From: Dipteris shenzhenensis
Taxonomy: Eukaryota; Polypodiophyta; Polypodiopsida; Gleicheniales
Assembly: GCA_047967505.1 (NCBI GenBank)
Contig: CM106541.1
Reading direction: 5' to 3' (one strand)
Length of the DNA stretch: 64,000 nucleotides
In this document: piece by piece, positions 12,901 through 21,340 of the stretch
Layout: each line of letters opens with the position of its first letter
Position numbering within the stretch: position 1 is the stretch's first letter
The notes under the pieces: generated by a model
Told to the model about the DNA's origin: nothing
Databases searched by the model: none
The model's input: only the letters and a program-made list of their open reading frames with translations
Translations under genes and position numbers: made by a program

Positions 12901-13703
12901 AGCCTTAAACTAGGAGTTACCTTTCTTTCCAAATCCCAAATCTATAGAAGCTAACACTGGTTTGTGGTCTGATAGAGTGAGAGAAGAAAAGGTAACTTGC
13001 TTGACCTCTAGATTTTGGTCAATCAGTGATTGAGCCATATAGACTCTATCTAGTCTGGCCTCTCTCCTCAAGTCCCCTACCTGTCTGTTGCTCCAAGTGA
13101 AAGTGCTGGGAGTCCCAATGTCAACCACTTGTAGAGTTTCTTTGACATCTTCCCAAAGTTGATGTTTAGAGCTGACCCCTTCTGCATCCATCTATCTTTA
13201 ATAGTCTCAACCATATTGAAGTCCCCCATAATGATACAATCACTCCCTAGGTTCAACATTGAGTCCCATGTGATTCTTCTTTCCAAAGAGCATGTTGGGG
13301 CATACACTGAGACCAATGAAAAGAGAAAGCTTTTCATTCTGCAATCCAAAGCAAGCCATATGTGGTTAGGATCCTGCCTACATCTGATGACACAGTCTTG
13401 GTAGTGAGACAAAACCCTAATTGCAATGCCACCCCTGCCTTCATCATGGCTTGTAAAATACCAAATTCTTCTATTGTCTACCCCTTTTAGTCTCTTTTCC
13501 AAAGTGTCATGTATGACTTTAGCCTCTTGTAATGCAAGAAAAGTTGGAGATAGAGAGTTGTCTCTCAGCCACTTGTCTAATTCCTGACTCCTCCATGGGT
13601 CAGTTAAACCACATACATTAAATGTGAGAAAAGTGAATGGTTTATTTACCATTCTTACTCTTCCCCTTTTTAGCCTTGGGGGTTGGGCTTTTGGGTGGGG
13701 CAC
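9932..13703 (-). pseudogene. L1 ORF2: endonuclease, RT, zinc C-terminus (broken)
   Basis: The EN domain starts FTFLTFNVCGLTDPWRSQEL and has LALQEAK, the IMGDFNMVE motif and, after a frameshift, RLDRVYMAQSL and LTLSDHKPVLASI, which supply the metal-binding and catalytic residues of APE-like nucleases. RT blocks follow in order: KTPGEDGLPAKFYKVFW; WRPLTMLNCSYKIYAKAIA; QKGFIKNRHLLEAI; IKIDFDKAYDRLNW; RSIRQGCPLAPLLFAI; and QQFADDTTL (the F/YADD catalytic box). The C-terminal part (10619-10164) has the WxLxLHKAVWT pattern, then C-x-x-x-x-N...H-x4-C, a worn zf-RVT domain. At least six frame changes separate these blocks, so it cannot be functional. Confidence 0.8.
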
Positions 13704-13781
13704 TTTGACCCTTTACTTGGGAGATCCTTCTCTTATTCAGAGTTGTGGCTTGAGGTTTAGCTAGAGGTCCAGGAGAGTTAT

Positions 13782-14200
13782 TCAGTTTTGGGCCAAGGGA
13801 AGTTCTTCATCTGAGTCTCCTGACTTTGACTCACTCATGCTGGCATCCACTTGATTTACATCTTCTTTAAACTCTCTGGACCATCCAGGTTTGATATAAG
13901 CTTCCTCCATTTGAGCATCTTGAATCCACTGTTCAGTTTCTTTGTCAATAAGAGCTTCAAAAGTATTGTTCGCAGCCAAACCAAAGGTTACTCTCTCCTT
14001 TTCTAGAGGTACATCAGGTTTCTTCTAAACCTCTGCCTATTTGACTATTCTGTTTTTTGTCCCTGTTTCTACAATTTTCTCCAAGTCCTGATTTTTAGCC
14101 TTGCCTTTGACAGTCCACTTTGGTTTAGGAAGGGGACTGGGTTGTTGTTGAGTTGGCTCCTGTACTGGTTTAGGCCCATTTCTCTTTAATGGGCGTTGGG
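13782..14200 (-). pseudogene. L1 ORF1 C-terminal end
   Basis: Just upstream of ORF2 in the same sense, frames read KPKWTVKGKAKNQ and, further on, ERVTFGLAANNTFEALID followed by an acidic Ser-rich tail. NxFExL within a charged tail directly before ORF2 is typical of the end of plant L1 ORF1 proteins. The gag-like core and CCHC knuckle that should precede it are missing, because the element is 5'-truncated. Short stops (14020-14035) break it further. Confidence 0.45.
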
Positions 14201-14235
14201 GACATTGGAAGGTTGGGGGCCCATAAGGGGGTCCC

Positions 14236-14748
14236 TCTTAGAAGTTTCGTGAGTTTCCAAGCCCGAAGTACCTTATACTTACACCATTTACTTTAATAAT
14301 TAATGAATTTGGTTTTTAAGCACTGCCTCCTACTAAGAAAGCAAGCACTGAACTTTTTCACAAAAGAACTCATGCTTTTAGATTAAAAAAACTCTATAAT
14401 AAAAGAAAACATTACACACAGAAATTCACAAAGGAGAATCCAAGTCTTCACTACAAGACATAGCAATAAAATATAGTAACAAGGATGACATAAAAAATGT
14501 AACTTTATGAGTATCATCAGGACTCTCCACGTGACAAGGATGACATAAAAAATGTAACTTTACGAGTATCATCTTTACTTGGGCAACCATGATCCCAAGG
14601 TGGGCTGAGTCTATAAACACCATGGAGAATACAACAAATGATCAAGTGCTAAAAGTATTTTGTTTTATCCCAAAACTTGCTTGATACTTGCACTTGTGCA
14701 CTCTTTTACTTCTCTGTGATGTATTCGCGCTTCTCATGATGCACGGCC
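14236..14748. other. No gene; intergenic
   Basis: AT-rich sequence between the LINE and the next open frame. The only structure I see is the short direct repeat listed separately. Confidence 0.5.
14479..14573 (+). repeat. 40-bp direct repeat, 55-bp period
   Basis: Two 40-bp units (14479-14518 and 14534-14573), each beginning ACAAGGATGACATAA, differ at one base. They are separated by 15 bp that include CCACGTG. Confidence 0.8.
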
Positions 14749-14949
14749 ATGCCTGATCCTTTAATTCAAAAATGTGGTGGAGGCCACCCTAACCTGGCTT
14801 TGAATGCCAAGCCCATCTACAAACGAAAACGTACCACCTCAAGCAAGGCTGTCAGGGAAGCGAAGGTTCAAGGTAGGGCCCCTTCTCTGGAGGAGGATCT
14901 AAAATTTGAATGCAAGAGAAGCAAGGATTCGAAATTTAAGATTATTTAA
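14749..14949 (+). other. Unrecognised 66-codon open frame
   Basis: Starts at an ATG and encodes a very basic peptide (PIYKRKRTTSSKAVREAK in the middle). I recognise no domain. It lies 130 bases upstream of the CHMP7-like exon and could be part of an upstream transcript, a captured fragment or chance. It is listed only because it is the one open frame of note here. Confidence 0.15.
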
Positions 14950-15038
14950 GAGACATGGGGAAGAATAATCCATAACGTCACTTTTGCTTTGAAAAATGTT
15001 TACTAAAATAAAACCTTGCAAACCTTGCAATTGCATAA

Positions 15039-15047
15039 CTATAAATA
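15039..15047 (+). promoter_or_regulatory. TATA-like box before the CHMP7-like exon
   Basis: CTATAAATA sits 35 bases before the ATG at 15082. The leader it implies is very short (about 10 nt), so the match may be fortuitous. Confidence 0.3.
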
Positions 15048-15081
15048 CTTGCGAAACAAGCGAAAACACGAGTTGGGGACG

Positions 15082-15270
15082 ATGGATTCTGCGCTCAAAG
15101 CCTTTCTTGTTGCTGAAGTCCCAGGTTGGAACGATGATATTGTCTCTGCCGCTCGGTTTAAGGCCCTAACAGGACAGAAGACAGACTGGGAAGGCCGTTT
15201 TCAGTTTTGGAAAGAACTCATCATCAAAGTGGCTCGCCATCTTAATCTCCTCGTCATAGACACAAATGCG
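15082..15270 (+). CDS. CHMP7/SNF7-like ESCRT protein, first exon only
   Basis: The 63 codons from ATG 15082 read MDSALKAFLVAEVPGW, DDIVSAARFKALTGQKTDW, then RFQFWKELIIKVARHLNLL and VIDTNA. The pattern VPxWxDxxVxAxARFKAxxGQxxDWExxFxFWxxLIxKVxR is what I recall for the N-terminus of plant CHMP7-type SNF7 proteins, which act with ESCRT-III in membrane remodelling. The open frame runs into GCG|GTATGT at 15270/15271, a good plant splice donor in phase 0, so I end the exon there. I do not find the remaining exons or the SNF7 helical core within the next kilobase; the downstream sequence is unrecognised and then LINE. It may be exon 1 of a gene with a long, transposon-filled intron, or a truncated or captured copy. 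The family call is from memory of the pattern. Confidence 0.5.
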
Positions 15271-15699
15271 GTATGTAGCTGGACGGAGGACCCAAAGATT
15301 GACTGACGTCTTGTCAAATTTGCATTGTTAGAGCTCTTCCCCGTCTTAATCATTTTCTATTTGCTGTTGAAAAGAGAGAGCTCTGATGTTCTGTACAAAG
15401 AAATTTGCAAACTAGGTTCAAGTAAGTATCGTCCTGCACGTGGGATCAAAGGTAATGATCCATAGACAACATAACACCACGTATTAGTGCAAGCAAATGC
15501 AATCATCGTCTAGCAACGTGCTTCGAAAGACGCGCTAGACACCCAATTATGTTTGCTGAAAGACAGTCATTGTTGCTGCTTGAGGTTGCTTCTAAAGACG
15601 AATATTATCAGAAACTTGTCGTGCGTGGTCTTTGCATCCCTCTCTTGGTTGCACCGTGTTGTCTCTCTCTGCTGATCCAGTCTGCCCTTGTATTAGCTA
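15271..15699 (+). other. Unassigned sequence after the CHMP7-like exon
   Basis: Could be intron sequence if the splice donor at 15271 is used. I see no second exon, no acceptor linked to SNF7 coding sequence and no transposon signature until the LINE fragment that begins near 15700. Confidence 0.4.
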
Positions 15700-16345
15700 G
15701 CTCCTCCACCTCCACCCCACTGTGTCCTAGAACTGACTTAAATGTATAGAAATCTGTGACATGTCGTTGTGCTCCGTCTACCTCAGTATCACGTGATGTG
15801 GTTGCCTCCTGCTGCTCTCAAATCTGTTGCAATAGTGACTCCCTATGTGGTCGCATCTCGATCAGATAGAGCCCAATGCAGACAGACCTGGTCATGGAAG
15901 TGGATCAATCGTGAGGGTGTACCGAAGCCGTTCCCCTCCTGAAAAAGCAGTGGTATTGTCCTTGGATCTCATAGTAGGTTGGGCAAACACAAGAAATGCT
16001 CCTCAGTCTCGACCACCCCCAATGTACATAACCTGCAAATTTGTTGCTCGTTGGGTATACCTGTTGCTTTCCCTACCTCAATCCTCAGTTGATGGGACGA
16101 GACCCGCATCTGTCCAATGGCAATCCTTAGTGCATGTGAGACTCCTCTATCCTCGAGATACTGGGGTCTGATGATGAGTCATCCTCCGATACTCTCAAGA
16201 AGTGGTCGCGATAGAACTAGATTTTGGTGGGGAACTCTTGGTCTTCTCCCCAAGTTGAGATGTATGGAGGTGGAGGAGATCTAACCATATGATATGGTTA
16301 ATTGCATCTCGTGGGATCGACTCAAGCAACGCATCCATTCTATGT
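15700..16345 (-). mobile_element. LINE fragment C, PIP-box subfamily C-terminus
   Basis: On the minus strand this reads MDALLESIPRDAINHIIW, then a zinc-binding segment (C-R-L-C...H-x3-C; ETEEHFLC) at about 15985-16040, and finally QRHVTDFY at 15769-15746. It aligns by eye along its length with fragment E (20340-20960), keeping the same motif order and about 216 bases between zinc finger and PIP motif. Frames are interrupted. At its upstream end it is fused directly to the 3' end of LINE J (CCCATAGATC near 16346), with no simple-repeat tail between. Confidence 0.7.
15746..15769 (-). other. PIP-box motif QRHVTDFY in LINE fragment C
   Basis: Matches the PCNA-interacting peptide consensus Q-x-x-[ILMV]-x-x-[FYWH]-[FYWH] and has the TD pair found in tight binders such as p21. 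It is conserved against fragment E (QRQVTDFY) despite many nucleotide differences around it. Confidence 0.55.
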
Positions 16346-16684
16346 GGATCTATGGGACAGTGATCACTATCAACAAGTAGTGATTCTTTACATCCATTGA
16401 AAGAAAATAGCATAAATAAAAGCATAAATGTGCTATGCAGTGAGTACTTGTTGTGCTAGCCTGTGTGCTAGACCAAGTACTTTGTTGCGATATTCTAAAA
16501 TTTCCTTTATGTAGTTGCCTAGCTCTTTGGCTGGCCACTCCAGTAGGGATTTCAGGTTGCTTCTATTGCCCCCATAACATTCTCTGATTTGCACATATGC
16601 TCGACATGTTAGGAGTACATGCTACTCATTTTCTACTTCTCCTGCGGAGCAGATTTTACATACTCTTTCCTCTCCATGAGGCAC
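16346..16684 (-). mobile_element. 3' end of LINE J (split by fragment A)
   Basis: The minus strand reads HGEERVCKICSAGEVENE, stop, HVLLTCRAYVQIRECYGG, a C-x2-C...H-x4-C zinc segment. It ends with a tail like those after the zinc finger in related copies (EWPAKELGNYIKEILEYR). It continues exactly where LINE J stops on the far side of fragment A (RWARPRVP at 17325), so the two are one element split by an insertion. The 3' UTR runs to a CTGTCCCATAGATC remnant of the family's terminal motif near 16346. Confidence 0.65.
16680..16684 (+). other. Likely target-site duplication of fragment A (left)
   Basis: GGCAC on the left of fragment A matches GGTAC on its right (17319-17323) with one mismatch. 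Both lie at the point where LINE J's coding sequence is split. Confidence 0.35.
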
Positions 16685-17046
16685 TTAGACACCGCGAGAG
16701 GATACTCCGAGCACAGAGACAGGAGCAGACTTCTTCCTCGGTTGATCCCTCTCAGAGCTCTATCACGGAGTTCTTTCAGCTAGATCACATGGACCCCAAC
16801 GAGATGAGGGCTCAACATGACCGTGACTTGGAGTCCGTGACCCGACAGCTCAGACAGAGGGTCGACACACAGATCACACTTGGAGACATCCCCTCCTTGT
16901 TTAGAGTTGGAGCCCGACCGACGGGGGTCACAGTAGCCCTGGTTAGATGCAGAGCTACGACCAGGAGACGTGCCAGGACTGCACCTCTGAGTGGCCGACA
17001 GCACTCTATTGCCGACTTCATGCCTCCACTGCCTCATCCATCCTGA
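16685..17046 (+). pseudogene. LINE ORF2 C-terminal extension with PIP box
   Basis: One continuous open frame of about 120 codons, 5'-truncated. It carries QSSITEFF (16753-16776), a full PIP-box match, then a charged helix-like stretch (MRAQHDRDLESVTRQLRQ), a basic patch (RRRARTAP), and a second PIP-like motif near the C-terminus (QHSIADFM). It corresponds to the downstream part of fragment E (about 20498-20071), where QRQVTDFY and RHLQIRDIFMAQ occupy the same positions. This extension is absent from the intact element at 21.3-24.6 kb, so it defines a subfamily. A role in tethering the RT to PCNA is inference. Confidence 0.6.
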
Positions 17047-17257
17047 TATCTTGCTGTTGCTGGGGATGATGATGATATTGATGATGATGCTGAGATTGAT
17101 ATATAGTCGACCATCGACATGACTATGTTGTACTTAGGACTTAGTACTGCCATTCTGCATTTTTTGCATTTTTTGCATTTTGCATTTTGCATTGGTATGG
17201 ACGCTCATTTAGTAGCTCCACTACCACAGCTCGTTGTATCAGGATTTTCACAATCTC

Positions 17258-17316
17258 ATAGACCCATCGGTCTTCCGAAGACTTTAATAAACTTTCTTTC
17301 TTTCTTTCTTTTTCTC
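17258..17316 (+). repeat. LINE 3' terminal hairpin and TTTC tail (fragment A)
   Basis: Two overlapping stem-loops: GACC-CATC-GGTC and GTCTT-CCG-AAGAC. They are followed by TTTAATAAAC and then four or five TTTC units. The same layout recurs at every 3' end of this superfamily in the window. Confidence 0.75.
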
Positions 17317-19584
17317 TTGGTACCCTAGGTCTTGCCCATCTTCCCCTCTCCATCTCGAGATCATGTGAGCTGGTTCTGATTTTACAGATTAAATGTCTTT
17401 TAAATATTGATATGTCTTCCCCGAGGTATTTCTGCATTCCATAGTTGTCCATCGGATTGATTTCCTGCTTATAAAACTGCATTTTTGCCACCGGTTCTTG
17501 CCATTTCTGTAGCATTCTCTGCATCACTAGCTCCCTGATTTCACATGCATCTTCGGGGATGTCAGCAGCGGTTATACCCCATAATTCCATCCATTTCAGC
17601 CCCTCTTTGTGCCATCCAGCAATTCGTGTAGCTTCCATTGCTTTGTGTGGTATCCTATTGGCGTCCATCTTTCCAACTTTGTTGAGGTATGCCATGAATT
17701 GGCACAATGCCTCTCCTTCGAGAGGTATCATACCTGTCTCAGCCAACAAAATGGGGTACAGTGTTTGTGCCTTCACCCCTAACTCCCCTATGAGAAATCG
17801 TTTATGCAAAGTCTCTATTCGGTTCTAGTAGGCCCTAGAGAGCACAGGTGTCCAGGCTGGACACCCGTAAAGGACCACTGTTTGTACGAGCATGATATAC
17901 AAAAACTTTCTCATTTCCCAGTTCCATAAGTGTGCCTTTCTGCACTTGTTTTGGAAGCTATATAAAGCTTTCAAACCTCCCAGGATTCTTCTTTCCACAC
18001 ATGCGTTCCACTTGTAAGTGTGCAAATTCCAACCCCAAATATTTGTATGTAGTGACACTGTCCAGAGGCTCCCCCTCAAAAGTGAAATCAACATGTTTAT
18101 TCCGAGTCCCAATCACCATCACTTTTGTCTTGGATATGTTGACTTGCATTCTTGAGTGTTTGCAGAATTTTCCGAGTGTATCCAAATGTGTTTGCATCTC
18201 TTTCTTGCTTTTTGCGAAGAAGACTACATCATCTGCGTAAATAAGCAATAAGAGGGCATAGCCTGCAATTTGGACACCTTTGCCGCTATGTGTTCTCATC
18301 CACTCTTCCAATTCATCGATGAACAGACCAAAGAGAGTTGGTGAGAGGGGGCAGCCTTGCTTGACTCCTATGTCACTGCTTATAATGACTTTTCCTTCAG
18401 AGCATGAGCCATCTACAAGTGGTTGCACTAATTCAGCTAATACTCTCTCATATAACCTGTATGTGGCTTCTCTGATCTCCTAAGGGACTTCGAGCTTTTC
18501 CCCTAGCTTTTTGGGTGGAACTGTGTCAAATGCTTTCTTAAAGTCTACAAAGCAACATTAGACTACTTCTTTCTTATTCTTGACCCCCTCCGTTGCAGCC
18601 CGTATGGCAACCAAGTGGTCTATTGTCGAATGTTTAGGACGAAACCCTGCCTGGGATGGTGCCCTGGCTCCTTGCTCTTCCGCCCATTTGCTGAGTTTTT
18701 GCTCAATTATTGTGCCATATAACTTGGCCATTAGGCTACTCACCATGATGGTGCGGTAGTTTTTGGCCACTTTGCTGTCCCCGCTCTTATGGATTGGTAC
18801 GATCCTGCTAAGCTGCCATTCCTTGGGAAAGCCTTCTTCTAAGGCTCGATTCATGAGTGTAGTGAGCATTTTCTTTGTCTTCTCACCCCCCCATTTCAGC
18901 ATTTCAGCCACTAGCCCTTGTGTGTCTTGAGCCTTTCCGTTTGCGAGCTTTTTCAAACCCTTTCCCACATCTTCCTCTGTTATGACAGCATTTACAGCTT
19001 TGATGGAAAAGCTATTATTGACCCTCTCTTCTCCCTCTCTCTCATAGAGGCCTTTGACGAAATCTATCATGTCTTCCCATGATGCTTTCCTCTCTTGGGG
19101 TATGCTGCCATGTAGCTTTTGGGAAAACTTTTTGGGATTTTGCTTAAGCTCATCAAAGCTCTCAATTTGTTTGCTCTTGAGAAACTCTCTTTTTTTGTTT
19201 CTTACCAACTTTTTGTAGGCTCTAGCTTTGTCCTCCTTCTCGGTTGTGTCTGCTGTTGTCCATGCTTTTTTTGCTACTCCACATTCCTGATCATACCAAT
19301 GGTTGCAGGGCATGCGCTCCTCCCCTTGCTTTTTGTAAAGCATTCATGAGCTGTTTTCTGCAGTAAGTCTGTCATGCATTCACTCATTTCTTGGCATGTG
19401 GAAGGCGTCTGACAACGTGCTATTTCTTCTTCTAGTTTCTGTTCATATATGTGTGCCTTTTTATAATCCAATCTCAGCCTGGGTTGTGCAGGAATTTCCT
19501 GTTTTTTTACTATATGCTTTGTCCCTACGATGCCCATAGATATTGCTCTGTGATCGGAATCAATAGACTCCTCTTCAATCTTGA
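17317..19584 (-). pseudogene. LINE J ORF2: end of EN to thumb and C-terminus (broken)
   Basis: Starting at 19584 on the minus strand, it enters at the end of the endonuclease (EEESIDSDHRAI). It then has a long linker and RT motifs: LANGKAQDTQGLVAEML; AKNYRTIMVSSLMAKLYG; QAGFRPKHSTIDHLVAIR; CCFVDFKKAFDTVPPKK; SSDIGVKQGCPLSPTLFG; LLIYADDVVFFAKS (catalytic YADD near 18230-18240). These are followed by VNISKTKVMVIG, YKYLGLEF and a thumb/C-terminal region to SHDLEMERGRWARPRVP. A stop at 18558 (VV*CCF) and several frameshifts break it. It is 5'-truncated at the GA tail of fragment D and interrupted by fragment A. It is close to, but distinct from, the intact element. Confidence 0.75.
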
Positions 19585-19849
19585 AGAGAGAGAGAGAGAG
19601 AGAGAGAGTTTATTAAAGTCTTCGGAAGACCAATGGGTCTATGAGACTGATAGAAACTGATACAACAAGCAGAAAGGGTGGAGCTACTAAACGGGCATCA
19701 TCACCCATGCTGGATGCTAAGTGCTAAGTAGCACATAGTCATATCATCAGTAATGGCATTATTGTCATCATCAACATCATCGTCATCCTCATCCTTGAGT
19801 CCATCACCATCAAGGTTGGCTGGCTTTGGTCCATGCAATGCGGCCCCAC
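19585..19849 (-). mobile_element. LINE fragment D, 3' end only
   Basis: On the minus strand this is about 240 bases of 3' UTR ending in the family hairpin (GACCCATTGGTC then GTCTTCCGAAGAC, 19618-19650) and a (CT)n tail, seen as (GA)n at 19585-19608. The tail abuts the 5'-truncated end of LINE J. There is no coding sequence. Trinucleotide-like ATC/ATG repeats occupy 19740-19810. Confidence 0.7.
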
Positions 19850-20070
19850 AGAGAGAGGAAGAAAGAAAGATATATTAACGTCCTCGGAAGACCTCGCGGG
19901 TCTATGGGACAGAGTGATACAACATCAAAAAAAGATCTCATACAAGCCTCTGTGGGCTGGGGCAAGGGGGTGAGCTAAAGCCCCTGCCAAGTACTAATCT
20001 ATTGTCTAAATAGAATAGAATAGAGACAAAATCATAATCTGAATCAAGAGTTAGGAGTGTCCAGATCAAG

Positions 20071-20757
20071 TTAGGTCAGGTCTCTCCGCTGGGCCATGAA
20101 GATGTCGCGTATCTGTAAATGTCGGGCTGTCTCGCATCTAGGTGGTGGCCGCGGTCGCCTCGATCTCAGTACCCATCGGGCTACGTCGATCGTGATCCCT
20201 CGTCTCTGGCTCTGACGGTCCCCTACAAGTAGTGCTGTGATGGGACGAACCTCAATGGTGTGCGCTCTAGTAGTCCGAAGAGTCTGGTGTGACCGACTGT
20301 TGATCCAGGCTGCTCTCATGTCGACAATCTCTCATCCTCAACTCCACTGTGTCCAGGAGCCGTCTCGAAGGCATAGAAGTCTGTAACCTGTCTCTGAGCT
20401 GGGTCCGACTCTGTATCCTGTAGTCTGTCCGGTGTTGATAGTGCTCTGGCCTGTCTCAGTAGTGCCTCTTGGTGTCGGCGCATCTCCATCAAGTACAACC
20501 CTACACAGACCTGGTCCTAGAAGTGTATCAACCGAGAGAGCGGAAGCCGGTCCTCTCCTCATAAAGGTAGTGATATCGCCCTCGTATCTCATAGTAAACC
20601 GGGCAGCTACATAGGAAGTGCTCCTTAGTCTCAACGGTATCCATGTTGCATAGTGTGCAGATCCTGTGTTCTCTGGGTAGTCCTGCAACTCGGCCCGCCT
20701 CAATCCTAAGCTGATGTGAGGAAACTCGCATTTGGCCAATGGCAATCCGGAGTGCAT
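20071..20757 (-). pseudogene. LINE E ORF2 C-terminus: zinc finger and PIP box
   Basis: The frame from 20731 reads MRVSSHQLRIEAGRVAGLP, then REHRICTLCNMDTVETKEH and FLCSCPVYYEIRG, a C-x2-C-x9-H-x4-C finger like that of the intact element. After a frame change, MEMRRHQEALLRQARALS leads to QRQVTDFYAFE (PIP box at 20396-20373). A stop at 20316 overlaps an ATG (ACATGAG), and the following frame ends with RHLQIRDIFMAQRRDLT. Comparison with fragment A, where this whole stretch is a single frame, suggests a frameshift rather than a separate gene. The zinc finger could aid RNA or target recognition. The PIP role is inferred. Confidence 0.6.
20373..20396 (-). other. PIP-box motif QRQVTDFY in LINE E
   Basis: Exact match to Q-x-x-[ILMV]-T-D-[FY]-[FY]. 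The four C-terminal residues TDFY equal those of the p21 PIP box. The basic residue at +4 that completes a PIP degron is absent (AFET follows). Confidence 0.6.
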
Positions 20758-21340
20758 GTGAGACTCCTCTGTCCTCTAGATATGGAGATCGGATAATGAA
20801 ACCATCATCAGAAACTCTGAGGAAGTGATCACGATAGAATTACATCTTGGTGGGGAGCGGCTGGTCCCTCAACCAAGTCTGGGATGTGGTGAGCTGAACC
20901 GTATGATACGGTTAATCTCATCGCACAGAAGTCGCTCAGGAGGGGCATCCATGCTATACTGAAATGGGGGTAGTCTGTCCATCTGAATGCCATGGCTAGT
21001 CAGCCATGTGTCTGTGCGTGCATACCAGGTGGCTGCTCCCTCATCTGCTAGGCGTCGGGATGATTCCAAAGCTACCCTCGGTAGTCTCCAATGAGGTAGA
21101 GCCCATACCCTGTGAATGAAAGTCACTGTCTGGAAGATAGCATCGACATATAGTGGCGTCATGGAAAACTCTGCCTGTATGATCTCATGTGGAACTGAGA
21201 GAGAGAGAAGAAGAAGAAGAAGAAGAATATATTATCGTCCTCTGAAGACCAAAACCGGCCTATGGGACCTGAGCAATACAATATCACAAGTACATGAAAG
21301 CTCCTCCCGAAGATGGGAGGGTGGAAAGAGAAACCACCTT

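Larger units (their letters stand above)
9417..14235 (-). mobile_element. Decayed L1-type LINE with poly(A) end
   Basis: The minus strand holds the end of ORF1 (about 14200-13782), an AP-type endonuclease (13703-12910), reverse transcriptase (about 12406-10905) and a zinc-binding C-terminal domain (10619-10164). A 3' region ends in TTTGCCC followed by an A-rich run (plus-strand T-rich tract 9415-9432). Poly(A) after a TTTGCC-type end is normal for plant L1 elements. The element is 5'-truncated within ORF1 near 14235 and carries many frameshifts and stops. I could not find a clear target-site duplication. Confidence 0.8.
16685..17316 (+). mobile_element. LINE fragment A (PIP-box subfamily), plus strand, TTTC tail
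   Basis: A 5'-truncated copy carrying only the C-terminal coding part, a short 3' UTR, the family 3' hairpin (17258-17289: GACCCATCGGTC then GTCTTCCGAAGAC) and a TTTC-rich tail ending near 17316. It is inserted in opposite orientation into LINE J and splits J's zinc-finger region. Its coding part aligns with the end of fragment E (CGACACCAAGAGG-like start). Confidence 0.75.
19850..21195 (-). mobile_element. LINE fragment E (PIP-box subfamily), 5'-truncated
   Basis: The 3' tail is GA-rich on the plus strand (19850-19870), preceded in sense by the hairpin at 19877-19912 (GACCCGCGAGGTC then GTCTTCCGAGGAC). The coding part runs from about 21162 (DAIFQTVTFIHRVWALPHW) through a zinc finger (20650-20590) to the PIP box (20396-20373). 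Its 5' end abuts the GA/GAA tail of the intact element at 21196-21227. An upstream part of the same subfamily (fragment F) lies at 26.4-26.9 kb; both share GCCATCNACNTNNAG-like sequence before GAACTCTGCCTG on the plus strand. Confidence 0.75.

Noticed and set aside
15845-16171. 108-codon plus-strand frame
   Set aside because: It is the antisense of LINE fragment C, whose minus-strand sense has the zinc finger and PIP motif.
20373-20396. Reading the LINE PIP box as a full CRL4-Cdt2 PIP degron
   Set aside because: The TD pair is present, but the basic residue required at +4 is missing in all three copies, so only PCNA binding is suggested.
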